6,614 nucleotides of DNA from Rhodospirillales bacterium (GCA_030754475.1 JASMAE010000383.1:1-6614), one strand, 5' to 3'. Shown: positions 1-6,402, counted from the first letter of the stretch. Made by a program: numbers and translations. The notes: generated from the letters alone by a model not told the origin.

Positions 1-1
1 C

Positions 2-571
2 GATTCGGTCGACATGCTGCTCGACATCCACTCGATGGGAACCTTCTCGACGCCGCTGATGCTGTGTCACGGACTGGAAAAGGAGCGGCGCTTAGCCCGC
101 GAGGTCGATTATCCCGAGGTCGTCGTCTGCGGCTCCGGCCACGTCAAGGGCCGGCGAATGATCGAATACGCGCCGTTCAACGATCCCGGAACCTCGATGA
201 CCGCCCTGCTCGTCGAATGCGGCCAGCACTGGGCCAAGTCGGCCGCGACAGTCGCCCTCGACACCTCGCTTCACTTCCTCAGGGCGGCCGACGTGATCGA
301 AACGGGGTTTTTCGAAGCACATGTCACCGTGAAACAACCGCCTCCGCAGCGAATGCTCGAGGTGACGGACGGCCGCAACGCCGAGACCGACGAGTTCCAG
401 GGGGTGGGAGAATTCAATGGCCTGGAGGAGTTTGAGGCCGCCGGAACCGTGGTCGCGCGCGACGGCGGCAACGACGTGACGACGCCCCACGACAAGTGCA
501 TCTTGATCATGCCGCGGCGCGTACCGGTCAAGGGCGAGCGGGTCCTTCGCTTCGCCCGCGAGGTAACGTGA
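2..571 (+). CDS. Succinylglutamate desuccinylase/aspartoacylase-family (M14-like) deacylase, 3' part
   Basis: The frame is open from base 2 to a TGA at 569-571, giving 189 residues; the start lies outside the window. The family consists of zinc-dependent hydrolases that remove acyl groups from N-acyl amino acids or related amides. Two family landmarks are visible. LLDIHS (His10 of the fragment) fits the third zinc ligand of the M14 AstE/AspA fold. LLVECGQHW (Glu72) fits the catalytic glutamate. The first zinc-binding pair (HxxE) should lie upstream, outside the window. A C-terminal beta-rich region follows (about residues 105-189, including TTPHDKCILIMPRR), as expected for this family. Members are usually about 330-370 residues, so roughly the second half is seen. 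The gene converges on the amidase operon, with stop codons 7 bases apart. The family assignment is firm; the substrate is unknown. Confidence 0.87.
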   Translation, partial: DSVDMLLDIHSMGTFSTPLMLCHGLEKERRLAREVDYPEVVVCGSGHVKGRRMIEYAPFNDPGTSMTALLVECGQHWAKSAATVALDTSLHFLRAADVIETGFFEAHVTVKQPPPQRMLEVTDGRNAETDEFQGVGEFNGLEEFEAAGTVVARDGGNDVTTPHDKCILIMPRRVPVKGERVLRFAREVT

Positions 572-578
572 GCGAGGA

Positions 579-2204
579 TCACGCGCGAAAGACGCTCGCC
601 ATCTCGACATCCCAGGGAAGGTCCTGGCGCAAGCGCCGTCCCATGGCGAAGGCGTAGGGCGCGGCCTCGCAAAGCACCGCGAACTGCCGCGCATCGAGCA
701 CGAGCCCGGCGCGCCGAGCGAGCGCCTCGACCATCGCCTGCGTGGTGGCGTCAACCCCGGCGCCGACCGGCTCATCGGGGGGCGGTGGTGCAAGGGGCAC
801 GGTTTGCGCGTCGACGCTGGCCCGCCGTTCGTGCCAGCCCGTCTCGCGCTCGAAGGCGTGGCCGACGCGGAGCACCGTTTCCTCGTCGAACGGGCGGGCG
901 ATCACCTGCAGGGCCAGCGGAAGGCCGTCGCCGGAGAAACCGCAGCAAAGACTCAGGGCGGGTCCGGCGGTGACGTTGAAGGGCGTGGTGATCGAGGGTT
1001 TCTGCCAAAACCCGATCGAGCGGTGCGCGTCCAGTCTCGGCGCGGGACCGTAATAGCCCGCCGTCACGAGGACGTCGAAGCTCTCGTAAAGGCGCTCCAT
1101 CTCGGCCAGCATGATCCGGCGCAGGCGCTGCGCCTGGACGTAGTCGTAGGCGTTGAACAGGCACGCGGGAAGGGCGCGGGCAAGGAAATCGGCGCCGTAG
1201 TCCCCGGGCCGCGAGCGCAAGGTTTTCTGGTGGATGGCGAACAGCTCGGATTCGGCGATTGTGATCTTGACGTCGTAGTAGTCTTGAAGGGGGCGCATGC
1301 GCGCGTCCGCAAGCGTGGCGCCGAGACCAGCGAGGACCCCGAGCGCCTCTTCTACCGCGCGCGCCGGCTCTTCGCCCGCGGGCAGGTCGTCTTCCCAGAA
1401 ATGCCGGATCACGCCGATCCGCAGGCCCTTGACGCCCCGTCCAAGCGCCGCCGCGTAGTCGGGCAAGGCGCGCGCGCTGCTGGTGGGATCGCCCGCGTCA
1501 TGCCCGGCGATCGATTGCAGCACGATCGCGCAGTCTTCCACGGTTCGTGCCATCGGCCCACAGTGATCGAAGGTGAACGCGTTGGGGATCACGCCGCGCC
1601 GGCTGACCAGCCCGTAGGTAGGCTTGAGACCCGCGATCCCGCAGAGCGCGGCGGGATTGCGGACCGAACCGCCGGTATCGGTGCCGATTGCTCCGAACGC
1701 GAGCCCGGCCGCGACCGCCGCGGCCGAACCGCTCGACGAGCCGCCCGTGAAGCGGGCCGGGTCCCAGGGGTTTCGGGCCGGCGGCCACGGCAGATCGAAG
1801 GACGGCCCTCCGTGGGCGAACTCGTGGCAGGCGTGCTTGCCGAGAAGGACCGCGCCGGCGCGCGCGAGCGCAGCCGCCACCGCCGAATCGCGCTTCGGGA
1901 CGTGGTCGACGAGGATCCGGGAGTGGGCGGTGGTCGGCAGGCCCGCGGTCTCGAAGACGTCCTTGAGGCCGACCGGAACGCCGTGAAGCGGTCCGCGATG
2001 ACGCCCGGCGACGATCTCGGCCTCGGCGTCACGCGCGTCGTCGAGAGCGCGCTCGGCAGCCACCGTGACGTAGGCCGCAAGCACCGGGTTCAGCCGCTCG
2101 ATACGCCCCAGCACGGCTTGCGTCAGCTCGATCGGCGAAAGCCGTCGCGCGCCGATCAGACGCGCGGCCTCGGCAATCGTGAGCGCGCTCAGCTCATCGC
2201 TCAT
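579..2204 (-). CDS. Amidase-signature hydrolase with C-terminal AtzG/GatC-like tail (downstream copy)
   Basis: A 541-residue serine amidase of the amidase-signature family, expected to be cytoplasmic and to hydrolyse a carboxamide to acid plus ammonia or amine. The catalytic Lys-cisSer-Ser triad is visible: Lys81 in GLKDVF, cis-Ser156 in GGSSSGSAAAVAAG and nucleophile Ser180 in TDTGGSVRNPA. The 75- and 24-residue spacings match the family. The core runs to about residue 461. A proline-rich linker follows (about 469-485, with APPPPDEP), then a helical tail (about 486-541) containing EALARRAGLVLDARQ and ending VEMASVF. That tail resembles the small AtzG-like (DUF4089) partner subunit of AtzE-type amidases. 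The start at 2204 is chosen because MSDELSALTI aligns residue for residue with MSNELHHLTI of the upstream paralogue, and because the ATG overlaps that gene's TGA. Longer upstream starts have no homology. The natural substrate is not determinable. Confidence 0.93.
   Translation of the reverse strand: MSDELSALTIAEAARLIGARRLSPIELTQAVLGRIERLNPVLAAYVTVAAERALDDARDAEAEIVAGRHRGPLHGVPVGLKDVFETAGLPTTAHSRILVDHVPKRDSAVAAALARAGAVLLGKHACHEFAHGGPSFDLPWPPARNPWDPARFTGGSSSGSAAAVAAGLAFGAIGTDTGGSVRNPAALCGIAGLKPTYGLVSRRGVIPNAFTFDHCGPMARTVEDCAIVLQSIAGHDAGDPTSSARALPDYAAALGRGVKGLRIGVIRHFWEDDLPAGEEPARAVEEALGVLAGLGATLADARMRPLQDYYDVKITIAESELFAIHQKTLRSRPGDYGADFLARALPACLFNAYDYVQAQRLRRIMLAEMERLYESFDVLVTAGYYGPAPRLDAHRSIGFWQKPSITTPFNVTAGPALSLCCGFSGDGLPLALQVIARPFDEETVLRVGHAFERETGWHERRASVDAQTVPLAPPPPDEPVGAGVDATTQAMVEALARRAGLVLDARQFAVLCEAAPYAFAMGRRLRQDLPWDVEMASVFRA
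2201..2204 (-). promoter_or_regulatory. ATGA stop/start overlap coupling the two amidase genes
   Basis: On the minus strand the TGA of the upstream amidase (2203-2201) shares bases with the ATG of the downstream amidase (2204-2202). Only a weak purine stretch (AAGAG) precedes the downstream start. Termination-reinitiation is therefore the likely way it is translated, and the two enzymes would be made from one transcript in linked amounts. The overlap is seen directly; the coupling is inferred from its common use in bacteria. Confidence 0.8.
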
Positions 2205-3835
2205 CGGCGCAGGTACTCTTGCGCGAACTCGAAGACGTAAGCCGGCTCGTCCTCGTAAGCGTGGTCCCGGAAAACCCTTTCGATCATGCCGTCGATGTAA
2301 GGAAACGCCTCGGCGAGCTGGTCGCGCTGGCGGGCGCCAAGCGGCATTTCCGCCCATGCGGCCAGAAGCTCCGCATGCTGGCGGCGCGCACCCGGTGCCG
2401 GCGTCTCCGGTCCGGGTCCCGGCGGGAGCGAGACCGTCGCATCAATGCGCGGACGACGTTCGCGCCACGGGCAAGCGGCCTCGTAAGCATGGCCGATCTT
2501 GAGAACGCCCGCGTCGTCGAACGCGCGCCCGGCGACGGTGAGCGAGAGTGGAAGGCCTTGGTCGGTGAACCCGCAGCACACCGCGAGCGCCGGAACGGCG
2601 GCCGCCGAAAAGGCGTGGTTGATGCCCCGCGAGGCGAAGGCGGAAACCAGGCTCACGTCTTCGAAAAGAGGCGCCGGCGTCGGCACACTCGCCGTTACCA
2701 GCGCATCGAATCCGCTCAACGCGCGCGCCACCTCGGCGATCAGTGCGCGGCGATGGCGCTGTGCTTGTACGTAATCGACGGCGCTGATCGCGGCGCCGGG
2801 AACGGTGCGGTAACGGAAGTTCTCGCCAAAGTCGCCCGCCCGGGCACGCAATCCGGCGCCGTGCACGGCGCCGATCTCGGCGCAGGTGATGACCCACAGG
2901 CAAGCGGCGAAATCGTCGAGCGCGGAAAGCGTCACGTCTTCGATCTCGGCGCCGAGCCCCGCGAGCACCGCGAGCGCGTCGTCGACCGCCCGGACGACCG
3001 CCTGATCGGCCTTGCGGTCGCGTTGGTGGAAGTGGCGGACGACGCCGATCCGCGTGCCCCGGATGTCGCCGTCGAGGGCGGCGCGGAAATCGGGAACGGC
3101 CACGTCCGCCGACTGCGGATCGTCTGCATCCAAACCGGCGAGGGCGCCAAGCACGATGGCGCAGTCCTCGACGGTCCACGCGAGCGGTCCGCAGACGTCG
3201 GTCGACTGCGAGAACGGAAGCACGCCGGCCCGACTCACCAAGCCGGGTGTCGGCTTCATTCCGGCGACACCGCAAAAGGCCGCCGGCTGGCGGATCGAGC
3301 CGGCGGTGTCGCTGCCGAGGGCCGCCGGAACGAGCCCGGCCGCGACCGCGACGCCCGAGCCGCTGGATGAGCCGCCCGAAAAGCGCCGCGCGTCCCACGG
3401 GTTCCGGGCCGGCGGCCAGGGCAGGTCGAAAGACGGCCCGCCGTAGGCGAACTCGTGGGTGGTCAGCTTGCCGAGCAGGATCGCGCCGGCCTGGTCGAGG
3501 CGGCTGACGGCGGTCGCGTCCCGCTCGGGCACGCGGAACTGGCAGACCCGCGACTGGCCGGTCGTCGCGATCCCGCCGGTGTCGTAGATATCCTTGGCGG
3601 CGTACGGCACACCGTGCAACGGACCCCGGTAGGCGCCGCGCGCGATCTCGTCTTCGGCCACGCGCGCCTGGGCCAGCGCACGCTCGCCGGTGACGCGAAC
3701 GAAGGCGTCGAGGACGGGGTCGAGTGCCGCGATCCGCGCGAGAAGGTGCTCCGTCCACGTCACGGGGGAGAGCGCGCCGGCGCGGATCAGCGACGATCCT
3801 CGCGCGATGGTCAGGTGGTGAAGCTCGTTGCTCAT
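2201..3835 (-). CDS. Amidase-signature hydrolase with C-terminal AtzG/GatC-like tail (upstream copy)
   Basis: A 544-residue amidase-signature enzyme, first gene of the two-gene amidase operon. The triad is complete: Lys81 in AAKDIY, cis-Ser156 in GGSSSGSGVAVAAG and nucleophile Ser180 in SDTAGSIRQPA. It aligns with the downstream amidase with no net insertion or deletion through residue 461; a hand count gives about 52% identity over that stretch. Shared blocks include GPSFDLPWPPARNPWD, TVEDCAIVL and DYVQAQR. Divergence is concentrated around residues 305-350 and 391-410, where substrate preference may differ (inference). After a Pro-rich linker (about 469-484) comes a tail (485-544) with QHAELLAAWAEMPLGARQ and EPAYVFEF, again AtzG-like but more diverged. 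The start at 3835 is favoured by the paralogue alignment. No strong Shine-Dalgarno lies immediately upstream. The open frame continues further upstream through an inverted repeat but has no family homology there. Confidence 0.93.
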   Translation of the reverse strand: MSNELHHLTIARGSSLIRAGALSPVTWTEHLLARIAALDPVLDAFVRVTGERALAQARVAEDEIARGAYRGPLHGVPYAAKDIYDTGGIATTGQSRVCQFRVPERDATAVSRLDQAGAILLGKLTTHEFAYGGPSFDLPWPPARNPWDARRFSGGSSSGSGVAVAAGLVPAALGSDTAGSIRQPAAFCGVAGMKPTPGLVSRAGVLPFSQSTDVCGPLAWTVEDCAIVLGALAGLDADDPQSADVAVPDFRAALDGDIRGTRIGVVRHFHQRDRKADQAVVRAVDDALAVLAGLGAEIEDVTLSALDDFAACLWVITCAEIGAVHGAGLRARAGDFGENFRYRTVPGAAISAVDYVQAQRHRRALIAEVARALSGFDALVTASVPTPAPLFEDVSLVSAFASRGINHAFSAAAVPALAVCCGFTDQGLPLSLTVAGRAFDDAGVLKIGHAYEAACPWRERRPRIDATVSLPPGPGPETPAPGARRQHAELLAAWAEMPLGARQRDQLAEAFPYIDGMIERVFRDHAYEDEPAYVFEFAQEYLRR

Positions 3836-3852
3836 GTCCCGGGGACGTCTCG

Positions 3853-3875
3853 GACTAATATTTTTCCGTTTAGTC
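3853..3875. repeat. Small inverted repeat around an AT-rich patch upstream of the amidase operon
   Basis: GACTAA (3853-3858) and TTAGTC (3870-3875) are exact inverted repeats separated by 11 bases that include a run of five T. This is the most AT-rich spot near the amidase start (3835) and lies 18-40 bases upstream of it, where a -10 region or regulator site could sit. I find no convincing -35/-10 pair here, so a promoter or operator role is only a suggestion. Confidence 0.35.
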
Positions 3876-3879
3876 GGCT

Positions 3880-3950
3880 CCAGCCCGCACCCCCGCTCGG
3901 CCGCCCCAAGCATACCATTCCGTGGGCGGACGGGCGGGGGTGCGGGCTGG
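3880..3950. repeat. Long GC-rich inverted repeat (hairpin) between the amidase operon and the glycosylase remnant
   Basis: CCAGCCCGCACCCCCGC (3880-3896) is perfectly complementary to GCGGGGGTGCGGGCTGG (3934-3950). The stem extends inward with a G-U wobble (3897/3933), two pairs (3898-3899 with 3931-3932), one G/A mismatch and six more pairs (3901-3906 with 3924-3929). That leaves a loop of 17 bases (3907-3923). Neither strand has a T tract just after the stem, so it is not a canonical intrinsic terminator. It could be a repetitive extragenic palindrome, a small non-autonomous element, a leader structure of the amidase transcript, or a factor-assisted terminator. The structure is certain; its role is unknown. 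Confidence 0.7.
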
Positions 3951-3955
3951 TGCGA

Positions 3956-3972
3956 TTCCACGATAAGTGGAA
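3956..3972. repeat. Short hairpin TTCCAC-GATAA-GTGGAA
   Basis: A 6-bp perfect inverted repeat with a 5-base loop lies 21 bases past the stop of the glycosylase remnant and beside the large inverted repeat. On the plus strand it is followed by AAATGC and on the minus strand by TCGCACC, so it lacks the T run of an intrinsic terminator. It may be a protein-binding palindrome or chance. Confidence 0.3.
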
Positions 3973-3992
3973 AATGCTCTAAAACCCACTCC

Positions 3993-4560
3993 TCAAATCG
4001 GCGGTTCGCACCCGGCGCGCGATTCCTCCAGCGCGTCCAGCGTCCGCGGCCAATCTTTCTTCAAAAGCCGCGACAACGCACGGTCGGCGAGCACCTTGCC
4101 CTCCGTCTGGCAGCGGGGGCAGTAGTTGGTCTAGCTGCTCGCGTAAACGATCCTTTGGATCGGTGCGCCGCAGTCGGGACACGGCTTGCCGTAACGGCCG
4201 TGCGCGGCCATGCCTTCGCGGAACGCCGTCACACGCTCGGGAAAGCCGTCGCCGGCGTCGGCGCGCAGGCGCTCGGTCCAGTCCGCGAGGGTCCTTTGCG
4301 TCGCCGCGAACAGGCGTGCGACCTCGTCATCTGCGAGCCTTTGTGTCCAGGCGACCGGTGAAAGCCGCGCGCGGTGCAAGATCTCATCCGAGTAGGCATT
4401 CCCAATTCCGCTGAACAGCCGGGGATCGGTGAGCGCCCGTTTCAGGGTGTGGTTCTCGCGCACGAGCACCGCGTGGAAGGCCGCCACGTCCGCGTCGAAG
4501 ACTTCGGCCCCGCCGGGATCGAGGGCGGCGAGCGCGCCGACTCGGGACCGCTCCTTTGGA
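3993..4560 (-). pseudogene. Fpg/Nei-family formamidopyrimidine-DNA glycosylase remnant: N-terminus missing, nonsense codon in zinc finger
   Basis: Base-excision-repair glycosylases of this family use an N-terminal Pro2/Glu3 catalytic domain, an H2TH DNA-binding domain and a C-terminal zinc finger. Reading minus from about 4560, family-like sequence begins near AALDPGG and continues through ENHTLKRALTDPRLFSGIGN and AYSDEILHRARLSP (H2TH). It then reaches GKPCPDCGAPIQRIVYASS, the first zinc-finger Cys pair. A TAG at 4133-4131 interrupts the frame. The same frame then continues TNYCPRCQTEGKVLADRALS and on to a TGA at 3995-3993, so the second Cys pair and the family's usual end are intact beyond the stop. 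The TAG is one base change from GAG or CAG. Upstream of about 4560 no N-terminal domain is seen; roughly 150 residues including the catalytic proline are absent. The M81 gene begins about 240 bases away on the other strand. Two independent defects make a working enzyme very unlikely. A sequencing error could explain the TAG but not the missing N-terminus. Confidence 0.88.
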
Positions 4561-4698
4561 TCCGCTCGATCGCGGCGGCCATCCATCGAATTCGATTCCA
4601 AGGGCTTGCTCCCGCGCGTCCCGAGGCCGGCAGTGCTCGACTCTATGGAATGGTGGTTTCGACCGCAACCGCGGCCGCCTGCGACGCGCTCGCAGCGC

Positions 4699-4726
4699 TT
4701 GCCGGCGATCGCTCCGGTGGCATAAC
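4699..4726 (+). promoter_or_regulatory. Candidate promoter for the M81-hyuB genes
   Basis: TTGCCG (4699-4704) and CATAAC (4721-4726), separated by 16 bases, each match 4 of 6 positions of the sigma-70 consensus. The pair lies 75 bases before the M81 start, in the non-coding stretch left after the glycosylase remnant. It would give a leader of about 65-70 bases that contains the hairpin at 4750-4772. This rests on motif matching alone. Confidence 0.3.
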
Positions 4727-4749
4727 GTGCAAATCTGGCGCCGGCCGCA

Positions 4750-4772
4750 AGAGGCGGGTTCGGGCCGCCTCT
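4750..4772 (+). repeat. Hairpin in the M81 leader
   Basis: AGAGGCGG (4750-4757) and CCGCCTCT (4765-4772) form a perfect 8-bp stem with the 7-base loop GTTCGGG. It ends 14 bases before the ribosome binding site at 4787. If the candidate upstream promoter is used, the hairpin lies in the 5' leader, where it could protect the mRNA end or modulate initiation. No T tract follows, so it is not an intrinsic terminator. The stem is certain; function is inferred. Confidence 0.45.
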
Positions 4773-4786
4773 CAAGCGAACGAACC

Positions 4787-4792
4787 GGGGGA
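4787..4792 (+). promoter_or_regulatory. Ribosome binding site of the M81 gene
   Basis: GGGGGA lies 8 bases before the ATG at 4801, a good Shine-Dalgarno position. It supports this ATG as the true start, in agreement with the family's N-terminal motif beginning a few residues later. Confidence 0.65.
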
Positions 4793-4800
4793 CATTCAAG

Positions 4801-6339
4801 ATGGCCAGAAACGACGCCCAGCCGCGAATCGCGCTCATTGGCTTCAATCTCGAAAGCAACCGGTTCTCGCCGGTGGTGGCGCGCAAGGACTTCGAAGAAG
4901 ATTTTTACCTGGTCGGCGAGGCCATCCTCGCCGACGCGGCGAAGGACGCGCCGCGCGTCCTTGCAACGCTAACCGGTTTCATCCAGACCATGGACGGGAC
5001 GGGTCCCTGGACCCCGGCGCCCATCCTAATGACGTCGGCCGGCGCGGCCGGTTGCGTCGATTACGCTTTCTACCTCGAGGTCAAGGAAGAGGTCCGGCGG
5101 CTTCTGGCGGTGGAGCTTCCCGTCGACGGAGTCTATTTTTCCGAACACGGCGCCGCCGTCTCGACCGAGATCACCGACCCCGACGGCGATCTGTTCGCCA
5201 TGGTGCGCGAACTCGTCGGACCGGACGTTCCGATCATCTCGACGCTGGATTTGCACGCCAACATCTCGGACGCGATGGTGGATTCGACTGATCTGCTGAT
5301 TTCGTATCTGACCAACCCGCACGTGGACCAGCACGAACGCGGGGTCGAGGCGGCGCATGCCATGCGCGAGCTTCTCGCCGGCGTAAAGACCGAAAAGTCG
5401 TTCATCCGCCTGCCGCTGGTGGCGCCCAACGTGACCCAGCTCACGGCGAGCGGGCCCTACGGCGACGCCATCGATCTGGGCCAGACCAAAATCGACGACG
5501 CGATCATGAACGTCTCGATCCTCAGCGGCTTCATGCAGGGCGACACGCCCGAGAACGGCATGGCCTTCATCGTTACCGCGCGCGCCGACCGGGACGCGGC
5601 GCGCGGGGTTTGCCGCGAGCTCGCCGAACGGACCTGGAACGACCGTCACCGCTTCGTCCCCAACCTCACCTCGCTCGACGCATGCGTCGCGATGGCGGTT
5701 GAGGTCGGAAACGACCCGTCGAAGGAATCGATTCTCATCGCCGACGTGGCCGACAATCCGGGAAGCGGCGCGCGCGGCAACACCACTTGGCTTTTGAAGG
5801 CGATGCATGACGCGGGCGCAAATGACGTGATCCTTGGTCCCTTCTTCGACGCCCCGCTTTCCGCAGAAGCCCGCGAAAGCGGCGCGGGCGCGAGTTTGCG
5901 GGCGCGCTTCAATCGCGCCGAAGAGAGCGAATACTCCGAGCCGTGGGAGGCCGACGCCAAAGTGATCTCGCTTTGGGGCGGCACCTTCGTCGGCCGCGCG
6001 GGGGCGACCGCGGCGGGCCGGACGGTCGATCTCGGGCCGACCGCCGTCCTTCAGGTAGGCACCGTCACCGTGGTCGTCACCAGCCAGCGCAAACAGGCGC
6101 TCGATTCGGCGCACTTCGAGAGCTTCGGCGTGAGCGTTGTCGATGCGCGCACCGTGATCGTTAAGTCGCGCGGGCATTTCCGGGCCGGCTTCGCGCACAT
6201 TTTCCCGCCCGCGCGCATCTTCGAGGCGGACCTGCCCGGCCTCTCGACGCCGGACATGAAGAACTATCCTTTCGAGCGGCTGCCGCGGCCCGTCTTTCCG
6301 CTCGATCCCGACGCCACGTGGGAGCCGCCGACCTGGTAA
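4801..6339 (+). CDS. M81-family (MlrC-like) metallopeptidase
   Basis: A 512-residue putative zinc hydrolase, full length for the family, whose founder MlrC cleaves linearised microcystin and small peptides. Visible landmarks in order: GFNLESNRFSP (residues 14-24; Glu19 corresponds to the Glu of the commoner HETNTF motif); YFSEHGAAV (112-120, His116); STLDLHANISD (147-157, Asp150 and His152 fit metal ligands); SYLTNPHVDQHERG (168-181); and DVADNPGSGARGN (315-327). The last opens the C-terminal MlrC domain, which runs to about residue 490. There is no signal peptide or membrane segment, so it should be cytoplasmic. A good Shine-Dalgarno supports the ATG. A HyuB-family gene follows 80 bases downstream on the same strand. 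M81 enzymes often occur beside hydantoinase/oxoprolinase genes (family knowledge), suggesting amide or cyclic-imide catabolism rather than toxin breakdown (inference). The substrate is unknown. Confidence 0.93.
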   Translation: MARNDAQPRIALIGFNLESNRFSPVVARKDFEEDFYLVGEAILADAAKDAPRVLATLTGFIQTMDGTGPWTPAPILMTSAGAAGCVDYAFYLEVKEEVRRLLAVELPVDGVYFSEHGAAVSTEITDPDGDLFAMVRELVGPDVPIISTLDLHANISDAMVDSTDLLISYLTNPHVDQHERGVEAAHAMRELLAGVKTEKSFIRLPLVAPNVTQLTASGPYGDAIDLGQTKIDDAIMNVSILSGFMQGDTPENGMAFIVTARADRDAARGVCRELAERTWNDRHRFVPNLTSLDACVAMAVEVGNDPSKESILIADVADNPGSGARGNTTWLLKAMHDAGANDVILGPFFDAPLSAEARESGAGASLRARFNRAEESEYSEPWEADAKVISLWGGTFVGRAGATAAGRTVDLGPTAVLQVGTVTVVVTSQRKQALDSAHFESFGVSVVDARTVIVKSRGHFRAGFAHIFPPARIFEADLPGLSTPDMKNYPFERLPRPVFPLDPDATWEPPTW

Positions 6340-6354
6340 GGCGGCGGCCCGATT

Positions 6355-6383
6355 TTGACGTCGCCATGCGGGGCGAATAGGCT
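6355..6383 (+). promoter_or_regulatory. Candidate promoter between the M81 and hyuB genes
   Basis: TTGACG (6355-6360, 5 of 6 to the -35 consensus) is followed after 17 bases by TAGGCT (6378-6383, 3 of 6 to the -10). It lies in the 80-base gap between the M81 stop and the hyuB start. Proteobacterial sigma-70 promoters of high-GC species often have a good -35 and a loose -10, so hyuB may have its own promoter besides read-through. Weak motif evidence only. Confidence 0.28.
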
Positions 6384-6402
6384 GGGTGCGAAGGCCGCTT
6401 TT

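Noticed and set aside
804..2240. A 478-codon open frame on the plus strand opposite the downstream amidase
   Set aside because: It is antisense to a gene with intact catalytic motifs. The predicted protein is Arg/Gly-rich with no recognisable domain, typical of shadow frames in GC-rich DNA.
2219..3370. A 383-codon plus-strand frame opposite the upstream amidase
   Set aside because: Same situation: it lies entirely antisense to a clear amidase, has a low-complexity Arg/Glu-rich composition and no family motif.
3880..3950. The long inverted repeat as an intrinsic terminator
   Set aside because: The stem is not followed by a T run on either strand. The T run at 3860-3865 lies before the hairpin on the plus strand and reads as A on the minus strand after it.
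3836..3961. Longer starts for the upstream amidase (to 3961) and the downstream one (to 2357)
   Set aside because: The extra residues have no family similarity. The two paralogues align from MSNEL/MSDEL onward, so the starts at 3835 and 2204 are better supported.
4131..4133. The TAG in the glycosylase zinc finger as a recoded or readthrough codon
   Set aside because: The gene also lacks its catalytic N-terminal domain, so plain pseudogene decay explains the stop more simply. No recoding element is visible.
4585..4596. Palindrome ATCGAATTCGAT as an operator
   Set aside because: A single 12-bp palindrome in the decayed end of a pseudogene, with no second copy nearby and more than 100 bases from the candidate promoter. 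Chance is sufficient.
4587..4886. The upstream part of the glycosylase frame as a genuine N-terminus (start at 4886)
   Set aside because: These residues have none of the expected MPELPE-type start or N-terminal domain, and they overlap the start of the M81 gene. The open frame is accidental.
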